Shown piece after piece: positions 40,691 through 50,609 of a stretch of 64,000 nt of DNA (positions within the stretch are counted from its first letter, which is position 1; each line of letters begins with the position of its first letter). Below the pieces are notes generated by a model. That model had not been told where the DNA came from and ran no database searches. It saw only the letters and a list, made by a program, of their open reading frames with translations. The position numbers and the translations under genes are program-made. This stretch comes from Ailurus styani (taxonomy: Eukaryota > Chordata > Mammalia > Carnivora > Ailuridae), in contig LNAC01000136.1 of NCBI GenBank assembly GCA_002007465.1, positions 310,001 through 374,000 of the forward strand, read 5' to 3'.

Positions 40691-41833
40691 TTCTGATCCT
40701 ACTCACTTTAGACAAACCTATCTCACATATTACATTTATAATAGTTTTTACCCTCCATCCTAAACTATCGCCGCCCCCCCCGCCCTCCCTCCCTCTTTTT
40801 CCTTCCTTTCTGTCAATAACTAATTACATTACAGTTAAGAAAAGTGATAGTGGACTTAAGTGAGATGTCACAAGAAGATGAACTGTACTTTAGGATAATA
40901 CACCAGGAAAGAATAATTTGCAGCGAAGCTCTAGAAAGCAGGACTGAGGAAGAGAATTGCAGACAGGAAGTGCTGAGTGTACAGAAGAAGGAGGTATTCT
41001 ATAGGGCACAAGTCACGTAGTGTGACAAGAGGAAGCACCCATTGGTGGTGGCGGAGGATGCAGTTGGAAGGTCGACAGGGGCCACATTTTGAAAAGGCTT
41101 GTGCCTGACCCCTGAGCAGCTCCTGAAGGCGAACACCTCTTTCTTCCCTCCTAAGGGTATAAAGACTCGAATAGCACACCCTTGCTTCTGACTGATGGAA
41201 ATCCATATGCTTCTGATGTCCGAGTGGCTTTGGATCTTGACATCTATGGTGATTGAGGCTGCAACCATTTGGTGACACTGCCCATGTGGCTTAACCAGAC
41301 CAATGAAATGATGGACCAAATCAAGTTTAACAAGAAACCTCACACTATGACCTGTATGTATCCCCATGGGTCACGTGCTTGTATGTGGGGGGAAGATGGG
41401 CCCTGGGGATACGGGTTGCTTCTCAGCATACCTATTATCCCCTGTAATCATTGGCAATGAAATCAAAGAGCACCAACTCAGTCTATGGAAGGATTTTATT
41501 AAAGAGTATGGCATGACCAGATTTGCATTCTAGGAAGAAAATATAGAGTAGTTGAGAGACTGTAACTTTAGCTTGATTTATATACCCAGACTTTGAAACT
41601 GAATCCTCTAGTGGGATGTGACTCCATAAATTCTTAGAACAACAGGAAAGGAAAAGTCTCTTAGCATGCATTCAAGTTAAAGTTACAGAGGCTGAATATT
41701 AACAAAACTAGTAAACCCTTTTAGGATTCCCCACCCATGTACCATCAACACAAAGAAATTGATAGTCATCCTAAAAAAGCCTGGCTTTTTTTTTTTTGAC
41801 TGCCCAGAAAAATAACTTATTTTCCTTCCCTTT
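40691..41833. other. No recognised feature, poly-C tract inside
   Basis: About 1.1 kb. A C-run with ccgcc interruptions lies at 40768-40795. Overlapping minus-strand frames at 40931-41367 lie in sequence with several CpGs, but no splice pair fits. A stretch at 41500-41680 ('gtatggcatgaccagatttgcattctaggaag') looks like the old repeat of 7035. Confidence 0.35.
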
Positions 41834-41850
41834 TTTATGTTAGCACACTG

Positions 41851-42060
41851 GGGGCGCCTGGGTGGCTCAGTGGGTTAAAGCCTCTGCCTTTGGCTCAGGT
41901 CATGATCCCAGGGTCCTGGGATCGAGGCCCGTGTCGGGTTCTCTGCTCAGCAGGGAGCCTGCTTCCTCCTCTCTCCTCTCTCTCTGCCTGCCTCTCTGCC
42001 TACTTGTGATCTCTCTCTCTGTGTCAAATGAATAAATAAAATCTTAAAAAAAAAAAAAGA
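41851..42060 (+). mobile_element. CAN-SINE, mustelid type, perfect 17-bp TSD
   Basis: Head 'ggggcgcctgggtggctcagtgggttaaagcctctgcctttggctcagg', box B region 'gggatcgaggcccgtgtcggg', body with duplicated cctctctcctctctctctgcc, tail AAATGAATAAATAAAATC plus A13. tttatgttagcacactg is exactly repeated at 41834-41850 and 42061-42077. Confidence 0.98.
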
Positions 42061-42077
42061 TTTATGTTAGCACACTG

Positions 42078-42540
42078 GTTTTCAAACTTTGATGTGCATG
42101 AATTGAGTTAGGCTATATACACAAAACCACATATGCCGTGCTTTGTGGAAAATGTTTGAGTCATTGTGACTCTGTGAGACCTTGGCATAAGTTTGATTCT
42201 CATCTCCAGTCTGGTACAATTGTCCTGAAGAGAGAGAGGGAAAGAGACAAGGAGAGCGGGACCCAAGGCAGGGGCAATGTCTCCTGCTCACCAGTCTCAT
42301 CATTCCCACTCTTTGCTTTTGACCCACATTCTCCAGGCCTTCAAGCTGCCCATCATTTGGGAACCGTGGGGCTCAGCAATGAGCCCCTTGGATACTCCGG
42401 TACGTTCTTCTTTCTCTCCCTTCCTCTCTATGCAGCAAGTTCATGGAAGCAAGCATGATAAGTTCTTGACCTGATCTTCACAGATATTAAACTAAACCAA
42501 ATTCTGAGTGTGAATCTCCCACAATGAATATAATTTTCAT
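42078..42540. other. No recognised feature
   Basis: About 460 bases, unassigned; includes a purine-rich run at 42227-42260. Confidence 0.35.
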
Positions 42541-42544
42541 AAAG

Positions 42545-42700
42545 TTCTTTCTCAGTTCCCCATCGATGAGCTGGGGGCATAGTAATGGTATTCACCTCCT
42601 GGTCATCAGGAGATTAAACTGGATGATGACGGTAAAGTTTTTGGTAGAATGACCAGCCAGATAGTAAGTTCTCAATGCATGTTAGCTGCTGCTTCTGTCC
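42545..42700 (+). mobile_element. MIR 3' half
   Basis: 'ggggcatagtaatggtattcacctcctggtcatcaggagattaaactggatgatgacggtaaag' and 'ccagccagatagtaagttctcaatgcatgttagctgc' fit the MIR 3' region. Confidence 0.72.
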
Positions 42701-43136
42701 TGATGTCTAGGAGTTTTTACAGAGTGATCCATTTATTTTTTAGTTTATGCAGACGAATATGTTCAGATAACAACTAGAGCTACATCTATGTTGCCTTTTG
42801 CCTTGATATTCTGCCAAAATCTACTCTTTGGCTCTTCTGGTTTCAGTCTTTGCTATTGCAGGGCTGAAGAGCTGATTGCTCTTTTTACTCTCATTTCTCA
42901 TATTCCTGAACGTGATCATGACCAGTGACTGTGTGTTCAGGTAGGTCACCATCACACATAATCAGCATGACAACTTTAGTTATGCCAATAAGACCTGTCA
43001 CTCAAATTTTCTGTGACTATCTAAATATTTGCTTTCATTCTACCAGTAATTTAAAGTGGAACACACCCTTATAAGTGCTTTGTATATTCAAATTCTATTA
43101 GTCAGTTGACATACATGCATATTTATTACTGTAAGT
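42701..43136. other. No recognised feature
   Basis: About 440 bases, unassigned. Confidence 0.35.
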
Positions 43137-43153
43137 TGACATGTAATGATAAT

Positions 43154-43266
43154 TTTTTTCTTTTCTTTTTTTTTTTTAAGTAATCTCTGCACACAACATA
43201 GTGCTTGGACTCATAACCCTGAGATCAAGAGTCTCATGCTCTTCCGACTGAGCCAGCCAGACACCC
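43154..43266 (-). mobile_element. Short tRNA-like SINE, antisense, with TSD
   Basis: T-rich tail, 'aagtaatctctgcacacaacatagtgcttggactcataaccctgagatcaagagtctcatgctc', head 'ccgactgagccagccagacaccc'; the CT-rich body is absent. tgacatgtaatgataat (43137-43153) and tgacgtgtaatgataat (43267-43283) form a 17-bp TSD with one change. Confidence 0.92.
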
Positions 43267-43336
43267 TGACGTGTAATGATAATAAACGGTGACGTTTAAA
43301 GTTACTAAAATTATTTACAAGAGCACATAGGAATTT

Positions 43337-43549
43337 CATTTTATTTATTTATTTTTTAAGGATTTTTATGTATTTATTTATTTGAGAGAGAGAGCCCTAG
43401 CGTGCACAAGTGGGGGGGAGGGGCAGAGGGAGAGGGAGAAGCAGGCTCCCCTCTGAGGAAGGAGCCCAATGTGGCCCTCAATCCCAGGACCCTGGGATCA
43501 TGACCTGAGCTGAAGTCAGACCCTTAATCCACTGAGCCACCCAGGCGCC
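43337..43549 (-). mobile_element. CAN-SINE, older type, with 16-bp TSD
   Basis: Antisense: 'tatttatttatttgagagagagagcc', 'gtggccctcaatcccaggaccctgggatcatgacctgagctgaag', head 'ttaatccactgagccacccaggcgcc'. gagcacataggaattt (43321-43336) and gagcacacaggaattt (43550-43565) flank it. Confidence 0.96.
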
Positions 43550-43865
43550 GAGCACACAGGAATTTTAAAATAATTAGATGAGTAGGAAAATAGATTGATA
43601 CTTAATTAGACTATTAGGAGAGTGTACTTGCTGGAAACATTTAGGAAGCTTATTGTATCATTTTTAAGTCAACAAGTCCTATAAAAATTTAAATAAAAAT
43701 TTAAATTTAACTCAAAATTAGTTAATACCATAATTCTAACATCTGTAAAATTGATAAACCCTTATTTGTAATTTTACATAAAATAATATTAAGTGACTAC
43801 ATTCTTAAATTCTTAAGAATTGTATTGAATCTTACCTATTTCCGTCTGGGTCATGAGTATATAAG

Positions 43866-44056
43866 ATCTTATGTATTTATTTTATTTTGACAGAGGGAGA
43901 CAGAGAGAGAGAGAGCTTGGGGAGGGGGCAGAGGGAGAGAGAGAAAAAGAATCCCAAGCCAGCTCTGTGCTGAGTGCAGAGCCCGTTCTGAGATCATGAC
44001 CTGAGCCAGAATCATGAGTCAGACGCTTAACAGACTGAGCCACCCAGGCGCCCAAA
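43866..44056 (-). mobile_element. CAN-SINE, older type, internally shortened
   Basis: Antisense: 'tgtatttattttattttgacagaggg', 'gctgagtgcagagcccgttctgagatcatgacctgagccagaatcatgagtcagacgc' (a dozen bases before 'gagatcatg' are lost), head 'ttaacagactgagccacccaggcgccc'. Flanks gggtcatgagtatataag and gggctatgagtatataaa. Confidence 0.95.
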
Positions 44057-44292
44057 GGGCTATGAGTATATAAAGGAAAATTCTTGTTTATGAATTCTTT
44101 TCATAATACAGGAAAGCAGAACACTGACTTTACATTTCAATATTTCACCAAAAAAAGAATAATGTTAAGTGACCTCTGGTAACACGTCCATGATTAATCA
44201 ACTTTGATATAGAAATATTAAATAATATAAAGAAGAGGAGAACATAATAGAAAAGTTCCTATTTACAGATCCACATAGTGAATGGCACTTAC

Positions 44293-44402
44293 CTCGTATT
44301 GTGCAGTGTACGCCCTGAAGTGCTGCACCTGGCGGACCTATATAGTCAGCATTAGGAGTGAGCCGAATAGCGACCTTAATAACCATGTAGGAGCTGGTAG
44401 TG
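44293..44402 (-). CDS. Candidate internal exon, 110 bp, unidentified
   Basis: Seen: on the minus strand an acceptor (pyrimidine-leaning 'gatctttcctcag', intronic AG at 44403-44404) opens 110 bases that end in a textbook donor, cgag|gtaagt, with gtaagt at 44287-44292. One of three frames is open throughout (about 36 codons, one codon split at each end); the other two are closed by stops. Five CpGs fall in 110 bases while flanks have almost none, suggesting selection rather than chance. The translation (containing MVIKVAIRLTP and a later IGPPGAALQG) matches no family I can name. No partner exon was found with certainty; 59329-59568 on the same strand is a weak candidate. It could also be a conserved noncoding or lncRNA exon. 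Confidence 0.4.
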
Positions 44403-45139
44403 CTGAGGAAAGATCATTCCCATGCTGTAACATCAAAAATTTTAGTTTGTTTACTAAGATTTTTTAAAATAACATTTTCATAATAATTGCTTTTAAGCAA
44501 ATATTTTCAAATTGATTCTTGTAGGCTAGAAGTTCATCCTGAAACATGATTGTTGTTTTCAGCAGAATATTCTTTCTAACACACAGCAATCGGCCAAAAT
44601 ATATATTCAGCACACCTGTAAATACATGAGCATTCTGTTTTCTGTATTCTTTTTCCTGTTACTATGATGATAATCATACTTCATATTATTGCAGTACTCA
44701 AGTTTGCAAAAATGTTTCTTTGTTTTTCTCTAATTAAACCGAGCTGAATTTGTATGAACCTTCATTACTTCTAATAGCAAAAAACCGTAATGTAGCTAAG
44801 TCAAAGTAAACTCAGCACCTTCTGGATTAAGACCTCGACTTCTTCTAGGTGAGTAATCAGTCCCGTTCCAGGCTTCCCTCCTCTCTGCCCTTCTTTCCTT
44901 CCTGGTGATGATCTGAGATCCACAGCATCATCTCTAGGTCCTGCCCTAGGGCAGCCACTGCTCAGCCCTAGCAGCGGTCAGTGTCGCGACTCAGGGTTGC
45001 GGGAACAACTCATATGACAAGAGAAGCTGAAAACCCAGAATTTTATATCACAGTCTTTTAATTAGTCGATATGGGCAAGTGTTTCCCATCCAGACCTCCT
45101 CTCCACCCTTCATGACTCCGCTCCCTGCGGGGAGGCTGG
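44403..45139. other. No recognised feature
   Basis: About 740 bases flanking the candidate exon, AT-rich, unassigned. Confidence 0.35.
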
Positions 45140-45430
45140 GTGCCCTTTAGGGACAGTATCAGTGGTCTTCGCTCTCTGGCTTTCCATCTGGCTCAGCCAG
45201 TGGGAGTCACAGCCAGTGATCACCGAGGGTGGGAGGACAGTAAGTGTCTGAAGTAAGCGTCTTCCCTCTCCGGCTCCCTCTCTGCAAGATATTGGGTTAG
45301 GGATGTCCATGGCTATTAGCCTCTACCAAAGGCCCCTGTCCAGAAGCCTTTCCAGGTAGGGGATGTGACAGTTCCTGCAGTTACAGATCCCAGAATTTCT
45401 CGCCATTCTTTGTTGTTTCCCCAATTCTAT
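45140..45430 (+). repeat. Probable old dispersed repeat, family uncertain
   Basis: 'ctggctcagccagtgggagtcacagccagtgatcaccgagggtgggagg', 'cttccctctccggctccctctctgc', 'ctaccaaaggcccctgtccag' and 'attctttgttgtttcccc' follow a pattern I associate with a common mammalian interspersed repeat, which I cannot name. The minus-strand frame at 45110-45310 is part of it. Confidence 0.45.
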
Positions 45431-45970
45431 CCATACCCTTAGGAAGAGTTTGCATGAGGGTCCCATCTGTTTCCCAGCAAAACCCAGATTGACTCAGAAA
45501 CGGATGCGACTTTTTCTTTTTTCATTATATGGTCCAAGTAAAGCATAAAAAACTGTATGGACCAAATGAAACCATTTCTATAGATCAGATATAGCCCATG
45601 GGTTGTATATATTTTACTTGTAGCATCTCCCATGATATATTCTTGCCTAAAAAATTAATCTAAATTCAATCAGCTATCTCTATCCATATTACAGTTTAGG
45701 AGAAACAAGAGAGATGGAAGAACCAATTAAGGGACATGATCCAAAATATGGGACATGGCTCTTTCAGGGCAAATACCCCAGTTTTTCCAGTAAATCAAAG
45801 ACACAGGAGAGGAGCAGCCAGCAAGGAATAGAATGAAAGAAACTCGAGACAAAACAATCGAAATCAATGTGGGAGTCTTGCTTGGATCCTGATCCAAATC
45901 AAGTACCTTCGAGACAATTGAGGATTTTTAATATAAACATGGTATAAATAACAATAAAGACGTGTCAATT
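45431..45970. other. No recognised feature
   Basis: About 540 bases, unassigned. Confidence 0.35.
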
Positions 45971-46147
45971 GGGTGCCTGGGTGGCTCAGTGGGTTAAAGC
46001 CTCTGCCTTCAGCTCAGGTCATGATTTCAGGGTCCTGGGACCGAGGCCCACGTCAGACTCCCTGCTCAGTGGGAAGCCTGCTTCCTCCTCTCTCTGCCTG
46101 CCTCTCAGCCTACTTGTGATCTCTCTCTCTGTCAAAAAAAAAAAAAA
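45971..46147 (+). mobile_element. CAN-SINE, mustelid type, short tail
   Basis: Head 'gggtgcctgggtggctcagtgggttaaagcctctgccttcagctcagg', body 'ctctctgcctgcctctcagcctacttgtgatc', but the AAATAAAT part is missing and CTGTC runs straight into poly(A). Flanks gtgtcaatt and gtgttaatt. Confidence 0.96.
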
Positions 46148-46451
46148 GTGTTAATTTTTCCATATACTTTTCAATCTACTTCTTCATGAAGTCCCAGTTT
46201 GAGATGCATAATGAAGAGTATGAAAGGCCGGATGTCTGGAATGTGCTTTAAAATATGCTGGCAAGAATAAATAAATGAATAAGTGTGGGAAGGGATAAAT
46301 GAAAGAAGACTGGCAAAATTGTGGCAGTTGTCGACATGGGGTGATGATACACGGGGATTTATCATTCTCCTCTCTCTACTGCCATTGCGCGTCTAAAATT
46401 TTCCAAACTAAAATGCTTTCGGTTAACGGGAAACAAAGATTTCCTTATTTG

Positions 46452-46517
46452 NNNNNNNNNNNNNNNNNNNNNNNNNNNNNNNNNNNNNNNNNNNNNNNNN
46501 NNNNNNNNNNNNNNNNN
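46452..46517. other. Assembly gap, 66 N
   Basis: 66 unresolved bases inside a SINE. Confidence 1.
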
Positions 46518-46577
46518 CTGAGATCATGACCTGAGCCGAAAGCAGAGGCTTTAACCCACTGAGCCACCCAGGCGCCC
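46452..46577 (-). mobile_element. CAN-SINE, mustelid type, mostly hidden in the gap
   Basis: Only the head is visible after the gap: 'ctgagatcatgacctgagccgaaagcagaggctttaacccactgagccacccaggcgccc'. aagatttccttatttg occurs immediately before the gap (46436-46451) and immediately after the head (46578-46593), so the gap plus the 60 visible bases are exactly one SINE insertion. Confidence 0.94.
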
Positions 46578-46851
46578 AAGATTTCCTTATTTGTACGCAA
46601 GCAAAATTCCACTGTAGAACAATGCCATGACCCACATTCTGTACTAACTTCTACTCTTCCTAGGAAAAGCCCCGAAGGACTCTGCCCCCCAGGGAAGCGT
46701 CTTCCTTCGTGACAGTTCAGGCTTGCAGCATCCATCTGGGATGTGTTCAGTCAATTCTGGTGTCCCAGCTCCTCCACTTTTGTCTCCTACTTGCTCTTAT
46801 TTCTTCGCTCAGTTCACTGGCTTCACCTTTCTCTCCATCTACCACAGAGAT

Positions 46852-47192
46852 GTAAAAATGTTTTGATTTTATACTTTTTAAATATAAAATATTTTATGTA
46901 TTAAATTTATTTTTTAATATTTTAAATTTAATATACTTTAGTATGTTAAATACTTTAGCATTTTAATATACTTTGGTGTTTTGAATTTAAAATATTTTAT
47001 ATATTTTTTAAAAGATTTTATTTCAGAGTGAGAACCCAACAGTGAAGACACAAGGTGGGGGAGGGACAGAGGGGAAGGGTGAAGAAGACTCCCCGCCGAG
47101 AAGGGAGCCCGATGCGGGGCTGCATCCAGGACCCTGGGATCATGACCTGAGCCAGAGGCAGACACTTAACCAACTGAGCCATCCAGGTGCCC
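46852..47192 (-). mobile_element. CAN-SINE, older type, with ~150-bp AT-rich tail region
   Basis: The SINE proper is at about 47005-47192: 'aaaagattttatttcagagtgag', 'gatgcggggctgcatccaggaccctgggatcatgacctgagccagaggcagac', head 'cttaaccaactgagccatccaggtgcccc'. Between it and the left TSD lies 46852-47004, a run of short A/T words (aaatattttat, tttaatatac). The TSD copies are ctaccacagagat (46839-46851) and ctactgcagagat (47193-47205), so the AT block belongs to the insertion. Confidence 0.8.
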
Positions 47193-47205
47193 CTACTGCA
47201 GAGAT

Positions 47206-47975
47206 TTTTATGACAAATTCACTTTCTTATATAAACGTGTAAAAGTCAGTATAATCAGTATATCTTCATTCCATAAATAGGAAAATAGAGAAATGTCACA
47301 GAAAGTAATAATAACAAACTTGATTGAAGACAACAAATAAGTCTTTGGAGTTGATACTTCAAGTCAAATTGCTCTCATCTGTGGTTATCATTTATAGTCG
47401 TACAAAAAAAAAATCACTAAAAATCCTGATCCCCTCCTTAAGAGCCATTGCCGATCAGTAAAATTTAAAGCTGCCCAGCTGCATATGCATATATGCAAAC
47501 ATCATCTGTGGTCCAGTTAACCTTTCCAAGCCTTTGAAATATACCACTATTTTTTTTATTATCTCTACATATGTCATGTGTTACTCATGATTATTATTTC
47601 TCCAAAAGTAAGTTTAATAATAATTTTAAGTGCAAAATGATTTAAGTTCAGTTTACAGAGGGCAGGACTGGGTGATATACTATATTAACTGCTTTTTAAG
47701 AACTGGGAAATAGGGTGGGATACTGCATCTGAAAATTCCAAAATACTTCAGTCATATGGGCCATTCTGTAAATTATTTTAGTTTCAGTTAGTTAAAACAG
47801 TGAACTTTTAATGCAAAATACATAAATCCTTAGGAAGCGTTATTAGATTGCTAAGAAAAAAAAATGTTTTTGGATCCTAGTTTGATCATCTCTCCATGTG
47901 GTCAACTTCATTCTTGTTTTCGCTGGGTTTTGCCACTTTGCTATATTTAATGATACTGTACAAAAGTCATTTGCC
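47206..47975. other. No recognised feature
   Basis: About 770 AT-rich bases, unassigned. Confidence 0.35.
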
Positions 47976-48135
47976 CTGGGTCAGAAAAATTCAAGCCCTG
48001 ATTTTGCTGACAGATATGGGATAGCATGTGCCTGTGATATGACCTGGGGTGTGTTCTCCGACATTTTGGTCTCAGTTTCTATATTTATAAAATGCAAATG
48101 TAATGTAATCTCTCCAGCATTGGGGTAAAACACAA
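47976..48135 (+). mobile_element. Probable MIR
   Basis: 'gacctggggtgtgttctccgacattttggtctcagtttctatatttataaaatgcaaatgtaatgtaatctctccagc' resembles the MIR middle and 3' part. Confidence 0.55.
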
Positions 48136-48189
48136 AAGATGTTTGATGTGTTGGAAGTACTCACCTATGTACCTCATAGCCGTTATTGT

Positions 48190-48500
48190 TGTAGATCCAT
48201 GAGTGAGTTCCTGAACTTCTTTGAATCTGTTTTCTTATCAGAGCGATGAAGGCAACGCCTCCATTTTTTTAAATAAGATTTTTGTATTTATTGGAGAGAG
48301 AGAGCACGAGAAGGGGGAGGGTCAGAGGCTCCCCACTGAGCAGGGACCCCGACATGGGACTCGATCCTCAGACTCCATGATCAGGACCTGAGCCAAAGGC
48401 AGTTGATTAACCAACTGAGCCACCAGGGCACCCCAAGGCAACTTCTCCTTAACATGTTAAGGATTACATGAAATAATACCTGTGAATGTGCACCGTAAAT
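48190..48500 (+). mobile_element. MIR split by a SINE
   Basis: 'gtgagttcctgaacttctttgaatctgttttcttatcagagcgatgaaggcaac' before and 'aaggcaacttctccttaacatgttaaggattacatgaaataatacctgtgaatgtgcac' after the SINE at 48263-48434 form one MIR. Confidence 0.65.
48263..48434 (-). mobile_element. CAN-SINE, older type
   Basis: Antisense: 'aaataagatttttgtatttattggagagagagagc', 'gggactcgatcctcagactccatgatcaggacctgagcc', head 'ttaaccaactgagccaccagggcacc'. aaggcaac lies on both sides (48249-48256, 48435-48442). Confidence 0.94.
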
Positions 48501-49054
48501 TATATTTTCGCTGAAGATTCAGGTTGTCATTTGGGGTTTTTAAAAAATTTTTTTAAAGCATAAGAGAGGTTTTTTACTAGTAGTATGTGAGTACTCTTTG
48601 CATGAATAAAGTTCCACACTAATAATTTGGATAAGATGGATGCCTGACCTTTTAGAAATCTACAATTTAAAGCAGTAGCTTAAAACTTCAAGTTAGAATT
48701 TAAAGACAAAGTGTTTTAATTAATACTTTAATAGTTAAACATTTTTTAAAAATTATATTAAACTCCTCCACTCAAAATTAACTGTTATTTTGCATAGATG
48801 AAAACAGAACAAAATGAAACTCAAATCTCTTGGTTATCAGTTTCAATTACAGAGCCAAACCAAACTCAGAAATGACTTTCCTTATAAATGAACCATACAT
48901 TTCATGCCTGGTGCTTTCAAAAGTCTGTTATTTAGCCCCACGTAATACTATTTTCATTCTGTATTTGTTCCAGATTATTTTTCTTACTTCTCTTGTACAC
49001 TGTTTCTTAATTCCACGTTTTTCCATTTTTCTTTTTTATGAGTTTTGCATTGCT
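48501..49054. other. No recognised feature
   Basis: About 550 AT-rich bases, unassigned. Confidence 0.35.
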
Positions 49055-49372
49055 ATGTCAAATGTCTAATTTATTTATTATTATTAACATATAATGTATT
49101 ATTTGTTTCGGGAGTATAGGTCTTTGATTCATCAGTCTTACACAATACACAGCGCTCACCACAACACATACCTTCCCCAGTGTCCATCACCGAGCCACCC
49201 CAACCCATTACTCCCCTCCCCTCCAACAACTGTCAGTTTGTTTCCCGAAATTAAGAATCTCTTATGGTTCATCTTCCTCTCTGGTTTCATCTTGTTTCAT
49301 TTTTTCCCTCTCTTCCCATATGATCCTCTGCCTGTTTCTTAAATTCCATGTATCAGTGAGATCATATGATAA
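49055..49372 (-). mobile_element. LINE-1 3' end (minus), 3' part of a 5'-inverted insertion
   Basis: Antisense 3' UTR: 'ataatgtattatttgtttcgggagtataggtctttgattcatcagtcttacac', 'gcgctcaccacaacacatacc', 'ccccagtgtccatcaccgagcc', 'tcagtttgtttcccgaaattaagaatctcttatgg', up to 'catgtatcagtgagatcatatgataa' near the ORF2 end. Confidence 0.93.
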
Positions 49373-49762
49373 TCTCCTACACTTTTGGTGGAAATGCAAG
49401 CTGATGCAGCCACTCTGGAAAACAGTATGGAGATTCCTCAAAAAGTTGGAAATAGAGCTATCCTATGACCCAGCAATTGCACTACTGGGTATTTACCCTA
49501 AAGATACAAATGTAGTGATCTGAAGGGGCACATGCACCCCAAAGTTTATAGCAGCAATGTCCACAATAGCCAAACTATGGAAAGAGCCCAGGTGTCCATT
49601 GACAGATGAATGAATAATAAAGAAGACGTGGTATATTTATACAATGGAATATTACACAGCCATCAAAAATTGAAATCTTGCCATTTGCAATGATGTGGAT
49701 GGAACCAGAGGGTATTATGCTATGTGAAATAAGTCAATCAGAGAAAGACAATTAGGTTATCA
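49373..49762 (+). mobile_element. LINE-1 ORF2 end (plus), inverted 5' part of the same insertion
   Basis: Sense ORF2: 'ttttggtggaaatgcaagctgatgcagccactctgg', 'cagcaattgcactactgggtatttaccc', 'gatgtggatggaaccagagggtattatgctatgtgaaataagtcaatcagagaaagacaatt'. It stops at the LINE-1 position where the minus part begins, so the two halves are contiguous in the element but opposite in the genome. Confidence 0.92.
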
Positions 49763-49940
49763 TTTTGATTGCATGCCAAGGTTCATGCCCTGACCCACCT
49801 TTGACAGTACTTTCTACTCTGAGGAGAGTGAGATATAGAAGTTGAAATGAAGGCTTTCCAAATAAGCACCTAAAACACCTTTTGTTAACCAAGCCTGAAA
49901 ACTCACCAGTCATAGTATCTCTTAGATCATGTGTGTGTAT

Positions 49941-50145
49941 TTTTTTTATTTATTTTTTTATTTGAGAGAGAGAGAAAGAGAGAGAAGGGGGAGGGAGAGG
50001 GAGAGAGGATCTTAAGCAGACTCTGCGCTGAGTATAGAGCCCCATGTGGATCATGGTTGTGGGGTGGATCCCACAACCTTGAGATCACGACCCAAGCTGA
50101 AACAAAGAGTTGTACACTCAACCTGCTGTGCCACCCAGATACCCC
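49941..50145 (-). mobile_element. CAN-SINE, older type; first of three serial insertions
   Basis: Antisense: 'atttatttttttatttgagagagag', 'gctgagtatagagccccatgtgg', 'caaccttgagatcacgacccaagctgaaac', head 'caacctgctgtgccacccagatacccc'. Flanks agatcatgtgtgtgt (49924-49938) and agattatgtgtgttt (50146-50160). Confidence 0.94.
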
Positions 50146-50162
50146 AGATTATGTGTGTTTTT

Positions 50163-50377
50163 ATGTATTTTTATTTATTTTTTAAATATTTTATTTATTT
50201 GAGAGAGAGAGCATGAGAAAGAGCAGAGAGTGGGGGTGGGGAGGGGAATAGAAGAGCAGAGGGAGAAGCAGACTCCTTGCTGAGCAGGTACCCCAATGTG
50301 GGCCTCGATCCCATGACCCTGAGATAGTGACCGGAGCTGAAGGCAGACATTTAACCAACTGAGCCACCTCAGCGCCC
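50163..50377 (-). mobile_element. CAN-SINE, older type; second serial insertion
   Basis: Antisense: 'aaatattttatttatttgagagagagagc', 'gtgggcctcgatcccatgaccctgagatagtgaccggagctg', head 'ttaaccaactgagccacctcagcgccc'. Flanks gattatgtgtgtttt (50147-50161) and gattatgtgtgcttt (50379-50393). Confidence 0.95.
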
Positions 50378-50393
50378 TGATTATGTGTGCTTT

Positions 50394-50596
50394 TTTTTTT
50401 TTTTTTAAGATTTTTAAAATTTATTTGATGGAGAGAGAGAGAGAGATCACAAGTAGGCAGAGAGGCAGGCAGAGAGAGGAGGAAGCAGGCTCCCTGCCAA
50501 GCAGAGAGCCGGATACGGGACTCGATCCCAGGACCCTGAGATCGTGACCTGAGCCGAAGGCAGAGGCTTTAACCCACTGAGCCACCCAGGCACCCC
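50394..50596 (-). mobile_element. CAN-SINE, mustelid type; third serial insertion
   Basis: Antisense: 'aagatttttaaaatttatttgatggagag', 'gatcacaagtaggcagagaggcaggcagag', 'gggactcgatcccaggaccctgagatcgtgacctgagccg', head 'ttaacccactgagccacccaggcacccc'. Flanks ttatgtgtgctttt (50381-50394) and ctatgtgtgctttt (50596-50609). Confidence 0.97.
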
Positions 50597-50609
50597 TATG
50601 TGTGCTTTT

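Noticed and set aside
49924..50609. CRISPR-like repeat-spacer array
   Set aside because: Repeated words are SINE target duplications in a mammalian genome; spacings are SINE lengths.
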